DNA of 64,000 bases, from positions 69,994 to 133,993 of the forward strand of contig JAVBMN010000023.1 in the NCBI GenBank assembly GCA_031552405.1, given 5' to 3'. The notes below the pieces were generated by a model. That model did no database searches. It was given only the letters and a program-made list of their open reading frames with translations, and had not been told where the DNA came from. Positions 1 to 8,656 of the stretch are shown in pieces. Numbering within the stretch: position 1 is the first letter of the stretch; each line of letters begins with the position of its first letter. The translations under genes were made by a program, and so were the position numbers. The stretch comes from UBA1794 sp031552405 (GTDB taxonomy: Bacteria > Bacteroidota > Bacteroidia > Bacteroidales > Bacteroidaceae).

Positions 1-759
1 AATTATGTGGATTCCAAGATGAGAATCACGCAGAACCAAACATCGGAAGATGCCTTCATCTACTGGAATGACGATCCCATCATAAAGGAAGAGCTCTTAA
101 AACATCTCTATTCCGCGAAGAAATACCCTTTTTCTACTCACAAGGAGCAAGATTGCATTGCATATGTAGAAAATGGGAAGATTATTTTTACCAACCCTCT
201 TACCTTTAATATGGAGCAGGAGGAACTGGCATTGACCGGTACCCATAACCTGTTCAATTCAATGGCTGCCGGCATCTCTGCTGAGATAGCCGGAGTCCGG
301 AAGGAGGATATCCGAAAAGCACTGAGCACCTTTCAGGGGGTACCCCACCGTATGGAGAAAGTGGCACGGGTACGTGGAGTAGAGTTTATCAATGACTCAA
401 AAGCCACCAACGTAAACTCTTGTTGGTATGCTCTGGACAGCGTGAGAAGCAAGGTAATCCTCATCCTCGGAGGAAAAGACAAAGGCAATGATTATTCCGA
501 ACTGGACAAATTGGTTCAGCAGAAAGTAAAAGGTATGGTTTTCCTTGGAGTAGACAACCGAAAGCTACATACCCACTTTGACGGGATGGTAAGCCCCATC
601 GCTGACAGCCAGGCCATGAAAGATGCCATAGAAAAAGCTTTTGCTATGGCAGAACCCGGTGATACGGTATTGCTTTCGCCTTGTTGCGCCAGCTTTGACC
701 TTTTCAGGAACATGGAAGACCGGGGCGAACAATTTAAAGAGTGTGTCAAAAACCTATAA
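1..759 (+). CDS. murD: UDP-N-acetylmuramoyl-L-alanine--D-glutamate ligase, C-terminal part
   Basis: This is the C-terminal 252 residues of MurD, the cytoplasmic ligase that adds D-glutamate to UDP-MurNAc-L-alanine using ATP. The reading frame is open from base 1, so the gene starts before the window; the GTG at base 7 is only an internal valine. Visible features are the central-domain stretch around GTHNLFNSMAA, the motif HRMEKV, the FINDSKATN motif that is diagnostic of MurD, and the C-terminal LSPCCASFDLF. Full MurD proteins are about 440-450 residues, so a little over half is present. It lies 13 bp before ftsW in the division/cell-wall cluster and is surely co-transcribed with it. The identification is very secure. 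Confidence 0.96.
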   Translation, partial: NYVDSKMRITQNQTSEDAFIYWNDDPIIKEELLKHLYSAKKYPFSTHKEQDCIAYVENGKIIFTNPLTFNMEQEELALTGTHNLFNSMAAGISAEIAGVRKEDIRKALSTFQGVPHRMEKVARVRGVEFINDSKATNVNSCWYALDSVRSKVILILGGKDKGNDYSELDKLVQQKVKGMVFLGVDNRKLHTHFDGMVSPIADSQAMKDAIEKAFAMAEPGDTVLLSPCCASFDLFRNMEDRGEQFKECVKNL

Positions 760-772
760 ATAAAAAGAGTAT

Positions 773-2110
773 ATGGATCTGTTGAAAAACCTCTTCAAAG
801 GAGATAAGGTGATATGGGTCATCTTTCTTTTCCTCTGCCTGATCTCTATTGTAGAAGTCTTCAGTGCTACAAGTACGCTTAGTTACAAGACTGGCAATCA
901 CTGGGGACCTATCACGCAACATACCATTATTCTTATTGCGGGCGCTCTGATTGTCTGGGCGGTACATTTAATGAATTACAGGCTTTTCCAGCTTATTCCT
1001 CTTGTGCTTGTTCCTTTGTCGGCCATATTACTGATCATCGTCTTTATCATGGGTTTAGGAGGCGATAAAGTAAATAACGCTGCACGATGGATGACTCTGT
1101 TTGGCATACAATTTCAACCTTCCGAATTGGCCAAGATGGCTGTAATAGTCACTGTTTCTTTCATTCTGGCCAAAAACCAGGAAAACGCCAAAGCAAATAA
1201 AAAAGCCTTCAAATGGATCCTTATTATCACTGCTGTTTTTATTGCCCTTATCGCGCCGGAGAACCTTTCGACAGCTGCCCTATTGGGATTGGTAGTGTAC
1301 ATCATGATGTTCATCGGAAGGATTGACACCAAGAAGATGCTCAAATTAACGGCTCTCTTTGTAGGAGTTGTAGCATTTGCACTGGCATTTGTCATACTAT
1401 ACCCTAATAAAAGCGAGGAAGAGCAAGTCGAAACCAGTACAGAGATGGTTAGCTCCACAACTCCCGACCAGGCAGAGAAGAAAAAAAGCAGTTTCTTTTC
1501 ACGTATCCCTACCTGGAAGAACCGTATCAACAAGTTCATTCACCCGAATGATGTACCTCCCAGCGAATACGACATTGACGATGATGCGCAAATAGCACAC
1601 GCCAGAATTGCCATTGCAAAGAGCAATATAATCGGGAAGATGCCAGGGAACAGTGAAGAGCGTGATTTCCTCTCGCAGGCCTTTTCCGACTTCATCTTCG
1701 CCATCATCATCGAAGAGCTTGGGTTGATCGGCGGAATATTCGTAATTGCCCTTTACATCTGGCTGCTCATCCGCGCAGGAAAGATTGCAAGAAAGGCAAA
1801 AGGTAATTTTGCCACCTTCCTGGTAATGAGTATTGCCATGATACTGGTAATCCAGGCTATGGTCAACATGTGCGTAGCAGTAGGGATAATACCTGTTACC
1901 GGTCAGCCACTTCCGTTGATCAGTAAAGGAGGAACTTCTACCTGGATCAACTGCGCCTATATCGGCATGATACTGAGCGTCAGCAGATACACTGCCAAGT
2001 TGGAAGAAAGCGAGAAGAATGAGTTTCAGACCGAGCCTGACACCGAACTAAATAAAGAACAGCTTATTGCAGAAGAAGAGCATTTGTCGGCTCCTGCAAT
2101 CCACAATTAA
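773..2110 (+). CDS. ftsW: Cell division SEDS glycosyltransferase FtsW
   Basis: This is a 445-residue polytopic inner-membrane protein of the SEDS family (FtsW/RodA/SpoVE), which polymerises lipid II at the division septum. Many hydrophobic segments are visible. Family signatures are FQPSELAKMA near residue 115 and the C-terminal PLPLISKGGTS. A hydrophilic, lysine- and glutamate-rich loop lies around residues 210-265, and a charged cytoplasmic tail of about 45 residues follows the last membrane segment. Its place between murD and murG favours FtsW over RodA. The ATG at 773 is 13 bp after murD and the gene ends 5 bp before murG, so it is part of one operon. Confidence 0.96.
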   Translation: MDLLKNLFKGDKVIWVIFLFLCLISIVEVFSATSTLSYKTGNHWGPITQHTIILIAGALIVWAVHLMNYRLFQLIPLVLVPLSAILLIIVFIMGLGGDKVNNAARWMTLFGIQFQPSELAKMAVIVTVSFILAKNQENAKANKKAFKWILIITAVFIALIAPENLSTAALLGLVVYIMMFIGRIDTKKMLKLTALFVGVVAFALAFVILYPNKSEEEQVETSTEMVSSTTPDQAEKKKSSFFSRIPTWKNRINKFIHPNDVPPSEYDIDDDAQIAHARIAIAKSNIIGKMPGNSEERDFLSQAFSDFIFAIIIEELGLIGGIFVIALYIWLLIRAGKIARKAKGNFATFLVMSIAMILVIQAMVNMCVAVGIIPVTGQPLPLISKGGTSTWINCAYIGMILSVSRYTAKLEESEKNEFQTEPDTELNKEQLIAEEEHLSAPAIHN

Positions 2111-2115
2111 TAAAT

Positions 2116-3267
2116 ATGGAAAAGAGTCTACGCATCATCATCAGTGGCGGCGGTACAGGAGGGCATATTTTCCCTGCAGTATCCATAGCCAATGCCATCC
2201 GGGAAAGACTTCCCAAGGTGGAAATCCTTTTTGTAGGTGCGGAAGGCAGAATGGAAATGCAGCGTGTTCCTGCTGCCGGATACCGGATCATCGGATTGCC
2301 CATAGCAGGATTTGACAGGAAGAACCCATTCAAAAACATCAGTGTACTCTTCAAACTCTTCAAAAGCCAACAGAAAGCCCGGCAGATTATCAAGCAATTT
2401 ATGCCCGACGTAGCTGTAGGCGTAGGAGGATATGCCAGTGGCCCTACCCTCAACATGGCCGGAAAATATGGAATACCTACTCTGCTTCAGGAACAAAACT
2501 CATACGCCGGGGTTACCAATAAACTGCTGGCCAAACGTGCCAAACGCATTTGTGTGGCATACGACAAGATGGACCGTTTCTTTGAGAAGGGCAAGATCAT
2601 TCTTACCGGCAACCCCATACGCCAGTCTCTACTATCCAGTGCTATCAGCCAGGAGGAAGGTCTGAAGTTCTTCAACTTGGCTACAAACCGCAGGACCCTG
2701 CTGGTCATTGGCGGAAGCCTTGGCGCTCGCACCATCAATGAAAGCATTCTTGCCGGGGCAGAGTCTATATGTCAAGGTGAGGTACAAGTCATCTGGCAAA
2801 CCGGAAAGTATTACTACTCCAGCATACTAAACAGTCTTTCCGAAACAGAAGATAGCTGCAAACCCTGCTGCAATGATAAACTGTATGTAACTGATTTCAT
2901 CAGCAGCATGGAACACGCATATGCGGCTGCCGACCTTGTTATATCCCGTGCCGGCGCAGGCTCTATTTCCGAGTTTTGCATCTTAGGAAAGCCTGTCATC
3001 TTAGTCCCCTCGCCCAATGTAGCAGAAGATCACCAAACAAAGAATGCATTGGCCTTGGTAGAAAAAGGTGCTGCAGTACTCATCAAGGACAGCGAAGCGG
3101 CCGAATCACTCCTGCCCGCTGCCCTCAAGCTAGTAACCGATGAAACGCAGCTTGCCTCCCTGAGCAGCCAGATCCAATCGTTGGCCAAACCCCATGCCGC
3201 ATCTACCATTGCGGACGAAGTAATCAAATTAGCAACCCAATATAGAAAGAGTCATGAGAATGAATGA
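2116..3267 (+). CDS. murG: Lipid II synthase MurG (UDP-GlcNAc transferase)
   Basis: MurG (383 residues) moves GlcNAc from UDP-GlcNAc onto lipid I to make lipid II at the inner face of the membrane. The N-terminal GGGTGGHIFPA (residues about 12-22) is the family glycine-rich loop. GVGGYASGP, LLQEQNSYAG, GGSLGAR and the C-terminal SRAGAGSISE and PSPNVAEDHQ motifs are all recognisable and belong to a GT-B family 28 enzyme. Length is slightly above the E. coli protein. It starts 5 bp after ftsW and overlaps the start of murC by 14 bp, consistent with translational coupling. Confidence 0.97.
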   Translation: MEKSLRIIISGGGTGGHIFPAVSIANAIRERLPKVEILFVGAEGRMEMQRVPAAGYRIIGLPIAGFDRKNPFKNISVLFKLFKSQQKARQIIKQFMPDVAVGVGGYASGPTLNMAGKYGIPTLLQEQNSYAGVTNKLLAKRAKRICVAYDKMDRFFEKGKIILTGNPIRQSLLSSAISQEEGLKFFNLATNRRTLLVIGGSLGARTINESILAGAESICQGEVQVIWQTGKYYYSSILNSLSETEDSCKPCCNDKLYVTDFISSMEHAYAAADLVISRAGAGSISEFCILGKPVILVPSPNVAEDHQTKNALALVEKGAAVLIKDSEAAESLLPAALKLVTDETQLASLSSQIQSLAKPHAASTIADEVIKLATQYRKSHENE

Positions 3268-4633
3268 TATACACTCCGTTTACTTTATCGGAGCCGGTGG
3301 CATAGGAATGAGTGCTTTGGAACGATACTTCCTTTCCTGCGGAAAGCAGGTGGGAGGATATGACCGCACCCCCAGCGCACTGACCGACCAACTCATTAAA
3401 GAAGGTATCTGCATTCATTTCGAGGACAATGTCCAACTAATCTCTGATTCTTTCCTGGACAAGGAGCATACTCTGGTGGTAATCACGCCAGCCATTCCCG
3501 CCGATCATCAAGAGATGAACTATTTCAGAAATCACGGTTTCGAAATGCAGAAGCGCGCACAGGTACTCGGCACTATTACAGCAGCAACCCGTGCACTCTG
3601 CGTAGCCGGCACACATGGAAAGACTACCACTTCCACGATGGCCGCGCATATTATGCATCACAGTTCGTTAGGCTGCACCGGATTCCTGGGAGGCATCTCC
3701 AACAACTATCACAGCAACCTAATCCTAAACGAAAAGAGCCCTTTTACAGTGATAGAAGCTGATGAGTTTGACCGTTCTTTTCATCAACTCCATCCCGAAA
3801 TTACGATCATTACATCCACTGATGCCGATCACTTAGACATCTATGGCACCAAAGAAGCCTATTTGGAGAGTTTCCGCCATTACACCTCACTGATCCGCCC
3901 GGGAGGAGCACTTATCCTTCACCGGAATCTGGAGATGAAACCTGACGTACAAGAAGGAGTGCACATTTACACCTACGACCGCCATGAGGGAGATTTTCAC
4001 GCCGAGCGAATCCGCATAGGCGGGGGAGAGATCATGTTTGACCTGGTTACACCACAAGGTGTTATCGCCGATATCTCATTGGGAGTACCGGTAAGTATCA
4101 ATATTGACAATAGCATTGCCGCCATGGCCATGTGCCTGCTGGCTGGTGCAACCCCTGAAGAGGTGCATGATGCGATGGGCTCCTTTCGCGGAGTGGAACG
4201 CAGATTCGACTTCAAGATTAAAACCGAATCGAAAGCCTTTCTGAGCGACTATGCCCACCACCCGGACGAGATCCGGCAAAGCCTCCTTTCTTTACGAGAA
4301 TTGTACCCGGGAAAGAAAGTAACAGCCGTATTCCAACCTCACCTATATACTCGTACGCGCGATTTCTATATGGAGTTCGCCGAGGCACTCTCCATTGCCG
4401 ACGAGATCCTACTGACTGAGATATATCCCGCCCGTGAATTACCGATTCCCGGTATTACAAGCCGGATTATCTTCGATCACCTTCGCCCTGACAGGGAGAA
4501 GAGCATTTGCCCCAAAGAGGAACTGACAGACAAGTTACGCCAGATAGATACAGACGTACTCCTTATTTTAGGAGCTGGCGATATAGACAATCTCGTACCC
4601 GAGATTAAGCAGGTTGTAGAAAAGCTATGGTAA
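3254..4633 (+). CDS. murC: UDP-N-acetylmuramate--L-alanine ligase
   Basis: MurC (459 residues) is the first amino-acid ligase of peptidoglycan precursor synthesis and adds L-alanine to UDP-MurNAc in the cytoplasm. The N-terminal UDP-binding domain starts with FIGAGGIGMSALE. The ATP-binding loop GTHGKTTT is at residues 119-126. The central-domain VIEADEFDRSF and the C-terminal SDYAHHPDEI and VFQPHLYTRT motifs are typical of MurC. Two start codons (3254 and 3260) are possible; the first overlaps murG by 14 bp and is used here. The 3' end overlaps ftsQ by 7 bp. Confidence 0.97.
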   Translation: MRMNDIHSVYFIGAGGIGMSALERYFLSCGKQVGGYDRTPSALTDQLIKEGICIHFEDNVQLISDSFLDKEHTLVVITPAIPADHQEMNYFRNHGFEMQKRAQVLGTITAATRALCVAGTHGKTTTSTMAAHIMHHSSLGCTGFLGGISNNYHSNLILNEKSPFTVIEADEFDRSFHQLHPEITIITSTDADHLDIYGTKEAYLESFRHYTSLIRPGGALILHRNLEMKPDVQEGVHIYTYDRHEGDFHAERIRIGGGEIMFDLVTPQGVIADISLGVPVSINIDNSIAAMAMCLLAGATPEEVHDAMGSFRGVERRFDFKIKTESKAFLSDYAHHPDEIRQSLLSLRELYPGKKVTAVFQPHLYTRTRDFYMEFAEALSIADEILLTEIYPARELPIPGITSRIIFDHLRPDREKSICPKEELTDKLRQIDTDVLLILGAGDIDNLVPEIKQVVEKLW

Positions 4634-5367
4634 AAAAGGCATTTATTCTAGTATTTATTTTAGGGCTCTTTGTGTATCTGCTGATCGCTATGAGCTTTCT
4701 AAACAAACCTTCGGCAGAGGCCCGCTGTACGGCTGTAGATATTGTATTGATGGAAAAATCTGAAAAAGGCTTTATCTCCGCAAAAGAAGTAAAAAGCATT
4801 CTACAAAGTAAAGGCCTCTTCCCGCAAGGAGAACGTATGCACGATATCAACACCCGCCTGATAGAACAGACCCTCAATCAGCAAGCGTTGATCAATTATT
4901 CCGAGTGCTACAAGACATCCGATGATAAGATTATCATAGAGATCTATCAGCGAATCCCCATTCTCCATGTATTGAGTGACAATGGAGAAGAATATTATAT
5001 TGACAAGAACGGAGCTATCGTTGTGGCACCCGCACTAAACGCAGCCTATTTACCAATAGTAACCGGTGCAGTACAAAAAAAAGGCGCCGGGAACACACTA
5101 AAAGAGATAGGTTTATATATGAAGGAGAACCCCTATTGGAAGGATAAGATTGCACAAATCCACTTCACAGCCGAACAAAATATTGAGCTGTTTCCCTGCG
5201 AGGAAGACTTTACCATCTCACTGGGTTCGCTTCAGGACTATGAAAAAAAGATGGACCGGCTCCAGCAGTTTTACAAGCGAGGGCTAAAAACCATCGGATG
5301 GGATAAATATTCCCGGATCAACATTGAATTCAGTAATCAAATTATCTGCACCAAGAAAGAGAAATAA
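4627..5367 (+). CDS. ftsQ: Cell division protein FtsQ/DivIB
   Basis: A 246-residue bitopic membrane protein placed exactly where ftsQ sits, between murC and ftsA. It has one N-terminal membrane segment (about residues 5-24) followed by an extracytoplasmic region with a POTRA-like part (residues about 35-110) and the FtsQ domain. FtsQ links early and late divisome proteins. Sequence similarity to the proteobacterial protein is low, so the call rests on topology, length and position. It overlaps murC by 7 bp. Its stop codon forms part of the AAGGAG ribosome-binding site of ftsA. Confidence 0.9.
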   Translation: MVKKAFILVFILGLFVYLLIAMSFLNKPSAEARCTAVDIVLMEKSEKGFISAKEVKSILQSKGLFPQGERMHDINTRLIEQTLNQQALINYSECYKTSDDKIIIEIYQRIPILHVLSDNGEEYYIDKNGAIVVAPALNAAYLPIVTGAVQKKGAGNTLKEIGLYMKENPYWKDKIAQIHFTAEQNIELFPCEEDFTISLGSLQDYEKKMDRLQQFYKRGLKTIGWDKYSRINIEFSNQIICTKKEK

Positions 5368-5380
5368 GGAGAAACAAGAT

Positions 5381-6751
5381 ATGGCAGAGAATAAGTACAT
5401 TGTAGCAATTGAACTTGGGTCATCAAAGATCGCAGGTATTGTAGGAACGAAAGCCAATGATGGTAACATCAAAATATTGGCATACGCACAAAAAGAGTCC
5501 ATCTCGTTCATTCGCAAAGGCGTAGTGTTCAACATCGACCAAACTGTAGCAGCGCTTCTTGATATAAAGAAACAACTGGAAGAAACCATTGACCGCCCCA
5601 TATCCCGCGCATACGTGGGCATTTGCGGACTATCTACACATAGCAAACTTCGCGTGATATCCCGCCATTTCATGGAGGAAACACGCATCACCGCGGAAAT
5701 AGAAGAAGGTATTACTAAGGAAAATGTGAACCAGTCTCAGACAGAAGAAGACATTCTGGATGTGATTACTCAGGAATACAGAATAGGAAACACCACTCAG
5801 ACCGAGCCCATTGGGGCACTCACCACACTGATTGAGGGAAACTTCCTAAACATCGTAGCCCGCCCCTCCATTCGCAAACACATGCAACGTTGTTTTGAAC
5901 AGGCAGGCATACAAGTCATTGAGTTCATCGTTTCGCCACAAGCCACTGCCACTACCGCCTTGGCAGCTGCCGAAACACGCAGTGGATGCGCATTGGTAGA
6001 CGTCGGTGCCGAAACTACTACCGTAAGTGTGTTTAAAAGCAACCTATTACGGTATCTCAGCGTAATTCCTATCGGATCGGCCAGTATCACACGAGACCTC
6101 TGTACTCCTACCCCTCTGGAGGAAGAAGAAGCCGAAGATATAAAGCGTAAATACGGCACAGCCCTTTTCATGCCGCATAATGAACACGCCGAAACAGAGA
6201 AGGAAGTGATCGACATACCTCTTACCAACAGCCGTTCACTCAGTAGCAAAACAGTGGCCCTATATACCTCCGCACGCGCCGAGGAAATACTGACCAACGC
6301 CTGGCAACAAATAAAGAACTCCGGATACGACGGGGAATTACTTGGAGGTATTATCCTCACAGGTGGCGGTTCCAACCTGAACAAGATGGAAGAAGCCATG
6401 CAGGCTATCTCCCAGATTAAGCCTTGCCGACTGGCCTCCTCCATACGCTCCAGTATAAAGTTTAGCGGGGCGTATCCAAGTAATGCAAAAGACGGTGCAT
6501 GCCTTACCATCCTCGGGCTTTTAACCTGTGGTAATGAAGAGTGTTGTCCGCCGAAAACAGAGGAAGCACCTGAAGTGTCTACCTACGGTCACACCATGCA
6601 GATACTCCCCGAAGAGCCTGTGGAGAGTATTGAAACCGAAGAAGAGGAAGATAAGACTCCAAAGAAAGCATCCAATAAGAGAAGGCTTTTCGGCGAAACG
6701 CTGGATAAAATTAAAAGAGGCTTAACCTCCATCATTGACGACGATAAATAA
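5381..6751 (+). CDS. ftsA: Cell division protein FtsA
   Basis: FtsA (456 residues) is the actin-fold protein that tethers FtsZ to the membrane. The start at 5381 is chosen because AAGGAG lies at 5366-5371, 9 bases before the ATG, and the product then begins MAENKYIVAIELGSSK, the phosphate-1 loop of the ASKHA fold. The frame is also open further upstream, inside ftsQ, but those residues do not match the family. GCALVDVGAETTTVSVF is the phosphate-2 region and IILTGGGSNL the adenosine region. The C-terminal part carries an acidic linker and then a basic, amphipathic end (RRLFGETLDKIKRG) that fits a membrane-targeting helix. Confidence 0.96.
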   Translation: MAENKYIVAIELGSSKIAGIVGTKANDGNIKILAYAQKESISFIRKGVVFNIDQTVAALLDIKKQLEETIDRPISRAYVGICGLSTHSKLRVISRHFMEETRITAEIEEGITKENVNQSQTEEDILDVITQEYRIGNTTQTEPIGALTTLIEGNFLNIVARPSIRKHMQRCFEQAGIQVIEFIVSPQATATTALAAAETRSGCALVDVGAETTTVSVFKSNLLRYLSVIPIGSASITRDLCTPTPLEEEEAEDIKRKYGTALFMPHNEHAETEKEVIDIPLTNSRSLSSKTVALYTSARAEEILTNAWQQIKNSGYDGELLGGIILTGGGSNLNKMEEAMQAISQIKPCRLASSIRSSIKFSGAYPSNAKDGACLTILGLLTCGNEECCPPKTEEAPEVSTYGHTMQILPEEPVESIETEEEEDKTPKKASNKRRLFGETLDKIKRGLTSIIDDDK

Positions 6752-6775
6752 CCTTGTAATTTAAAACAAAACATT

Positions 6776-8089
6776 ATGTCAACCCCCATAAAACCCTTAG
6801 AAGAGCTCAGACTCAGTTCTGAAACTCCCAGTATCATCAAAGTAATTGGTGTGGGAGGTGGTGGCGGTAACGCAGTAAACCACATGTACAAAGAAGGCAT
6901 CCATGATGTAAACTTTGTACTTTGCAATACAGACAGACAAGCACTGATTGAATCCGACATACCCATCAAGATCCAGATAGGCCCAGGGCTTGGGGCTGGT
7001 AACATTCCCCAAAAAGCCGAAGACTATGCGGAAGAGAGCTACGAGGAAATCCAAAACCTGTTCAATGACGGTACCCAGATGGCCTTCATCACCGCCGGTA
7101 TGGGTGGTGGAACCGGTACCGGCGCAGCTCCTGTCATTGCACGTATCGCCAAAGATATGAACATCCTTACCGTAGGTATCGTTACGATCCCATTCGTGTT
7201 TGAAGGTAAAGGAAAAATCATTCAGGCTTTGAACGGTGTGGATCGCATAGCACAGCATGTAGATGCGCTATTGGTTATTAATAACGAGCGATTGCGCGAG
7301 ATCTACGCGGACCTTTCTGTCCTGAACGCATTCGGTAAAGCGGATGACACGCTCTCCATCGCCGCCAAAAGCATCGCCGAGATTATCACTGTAAGGGGAA
7401 AGATCAATCTCGACTTTGCCGACGTGAAGACTACCCTCAAAGACGGTGGCGTGGCCATTATGAGTATCGGATACGGAGAAGGAGAAAACCGTCTGAACAA
7501 AGCTATTGAAGACGCACTCCATTCGCCCCTCCTCAACAACAACGATGTATTTGATGCCAAGAAGGTATTATTCAATATCTCCTTCAGCGAGGAGTCTGAA
7601 CTCATAATGGATGAAATGAACGACGTACATGAGTTTATGGACAAGTTTCATCGCGATGTGAAAGTCATTTGGGGAGTCGCTGTAGACAACAGCCTCAAGA
7701 AGAAAGTAAAAATCACGATCCTTGCTACCGGATTCGGCATGAAGGATGTACCTGGTATGGCTAAGCTCACTACCATCCGCACCTCCGAAAAAGCGCAAGA
7801 GATAGCCGATATACAAGATCAACAAGATAAAGACGATACACGTATCGCGAGTGCCTACGGCGATTCTATTACAAAGAACCAAGCCAGAAAGCCCCACAAT
7901 ATTTACGTATTCAGCATGGAAGATCTCACCAACGAAGGGGTTATCTCTATGGTAGAGGGGACGCCTACCTACAAACGAGAGAGAGAGACCCTGAAAGAGA
8001 TCACGCGTCTTTCCAAGAACGAAGGAAATCCTCTTCCTCCCGAAGAAGCGGATGACAACAGTTCCTCGGCCACCATTTTATTCAGCTAA
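6776..8089 (+). CDS. ftsZ: Cell division GTPase FtsZ
   Basis: FtsZ (437 residues) is the tubulin-like GTPase that forms the division ring. The GTP-binding tubulin signature GGGTGTG is at about residues 110-116, preceded by VIGVGGGGGNAVNHM near the N-terminus. The T7 synergy loop (NLDFADV) is present. After the core domain there is a variable linker, and the tail does not show a clear classical C-terminal FtsA-binding peptide. It lies 24 bp after ftsA and 13 bp before yqeY. Confidence 0.98.
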   Translation: MSTPIKPLEELRLSSETPSIIKVIGVGGGGGNAVNHMYKEGIHDVNFVLCNTDRQALIESDIPIKIQIGPGLGAGNIPQKAEDYAEESYEEIQNLFNDGTQMAFITAGMGGGTGTGAAPVIARIAKDMNILTVGIVTIPFVFEGKGKIIQALNGVDRIAQHVDALLVINNERLREIYADLSVLNAFGKADDTLSIAAKSIAEIITVRGKINLDFADVKTTLKDGGVAIMSIGYGEGENRLNKAIEDALHSPLLNNNDVFDAKKVLFNISFSEESELIMDEMNDVHEFMDKFHRDVKVIWGVAVDNSLKKKVKITILATGFGMKDVPGMAKLTTIRTSEKAQEIADIQDQQDKDDTRIASAYGDSITKNQARKPHNIYVFSMEDLTNEGVISMVEGTPTYKRERETLKEITRLSKNEGNPLPPEEADDNSSSATILFS

Positions 8090-8102
8090 TAAAACAAATG
8101 AT

Positions 8103-8552
8103 ATGAATCTTTTTGACCAAGTAAGCAATGACATCAAAGAAGCGATGAAGGCTCGCGAGAAAGTACGTTTAGAAGCCCTTCGCAACATTAAGAAGCTATT
8201 CCTCGAAGCCAAAACAGCTCCAGGAGCCAATGATGAGTTGAGTGACGACACCGCCCTGAAGATCATCCAAAAGTTGGTGAAACAAGGCAAAGACTCGGCC
8301 ACTATCTATAGCGAGCAGGGACGCACCGACTTAGCCGAAGAGGAACTGGCCCAGGTGCAAGCTATTGAGTGTTACCTTCCTCAACAGATGACCGCCGAAG
8401 AGCTGGAAGCAGCCCTGAAAACTATTATTGCCGAAACCGGCGCTAGCGGCGCTAAGGATATGGGCAAGGTCATGGGAGCCGCCAGCAAACAACTAGCCGG
8501 AAAGGCAGAAGGAAAAGCGATCTCTGCCTGCGTGAAGCAGTTATTGGGATAA
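8103..8552 (+). CDS. YqeY/GatB-like domain protein
   Basis: A 149-residue cytoplasmic protein of the YqeY family, related to the C-terminal tRNA-binding domain of GatB. It begins MNLFDQVSNDIKEAMKAR and contains the family region around IECYLPQQM. The start at 8103 is chosen because earlier in-frame codons lie inside ftsZ and do not resemble the family. The exact cell role of YqeY is not settled. The gene directly follows ftsZ and a hairpin follows it, so it is probably the last gene of the division cluster transcript. Confidence 0.9.
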   Translation: MNLFDQVSNDIKEAMKAREKVRLEALRNIKKLFLEAKTAPGANDELSDDTALKIIQKLVKQGKDSATIYSEQGRTDLAEEELAQVQAIECYLPQQMTAEELEAALKTIIAETGASGAKDMGKVMGAASKQLAGKAEGKAISACVKQLLG

Positions 8553-8559
8553 GCATCGC

Positions 8560-8589
8560 GTGAGGGCATAGCAAGGATTATGCCCTCAC
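8560..8589 (+). terminator. Hairpin after yqeY
   Basis: An 11-bp perfect stem (8560-8570 with 8579-8589) closes an 8-base loop directly after yqeY. No strong T-run follows, so it may end the division-cluster transcript or protect its 3' end. Confidence 0.6.
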
Positions 8590-8656
8590 ACGATACTACC
8601 CAGTCCTTCGAACTCTTTCCCACCTTATCTCGTTACTTCTTTTAAATACTATCTGT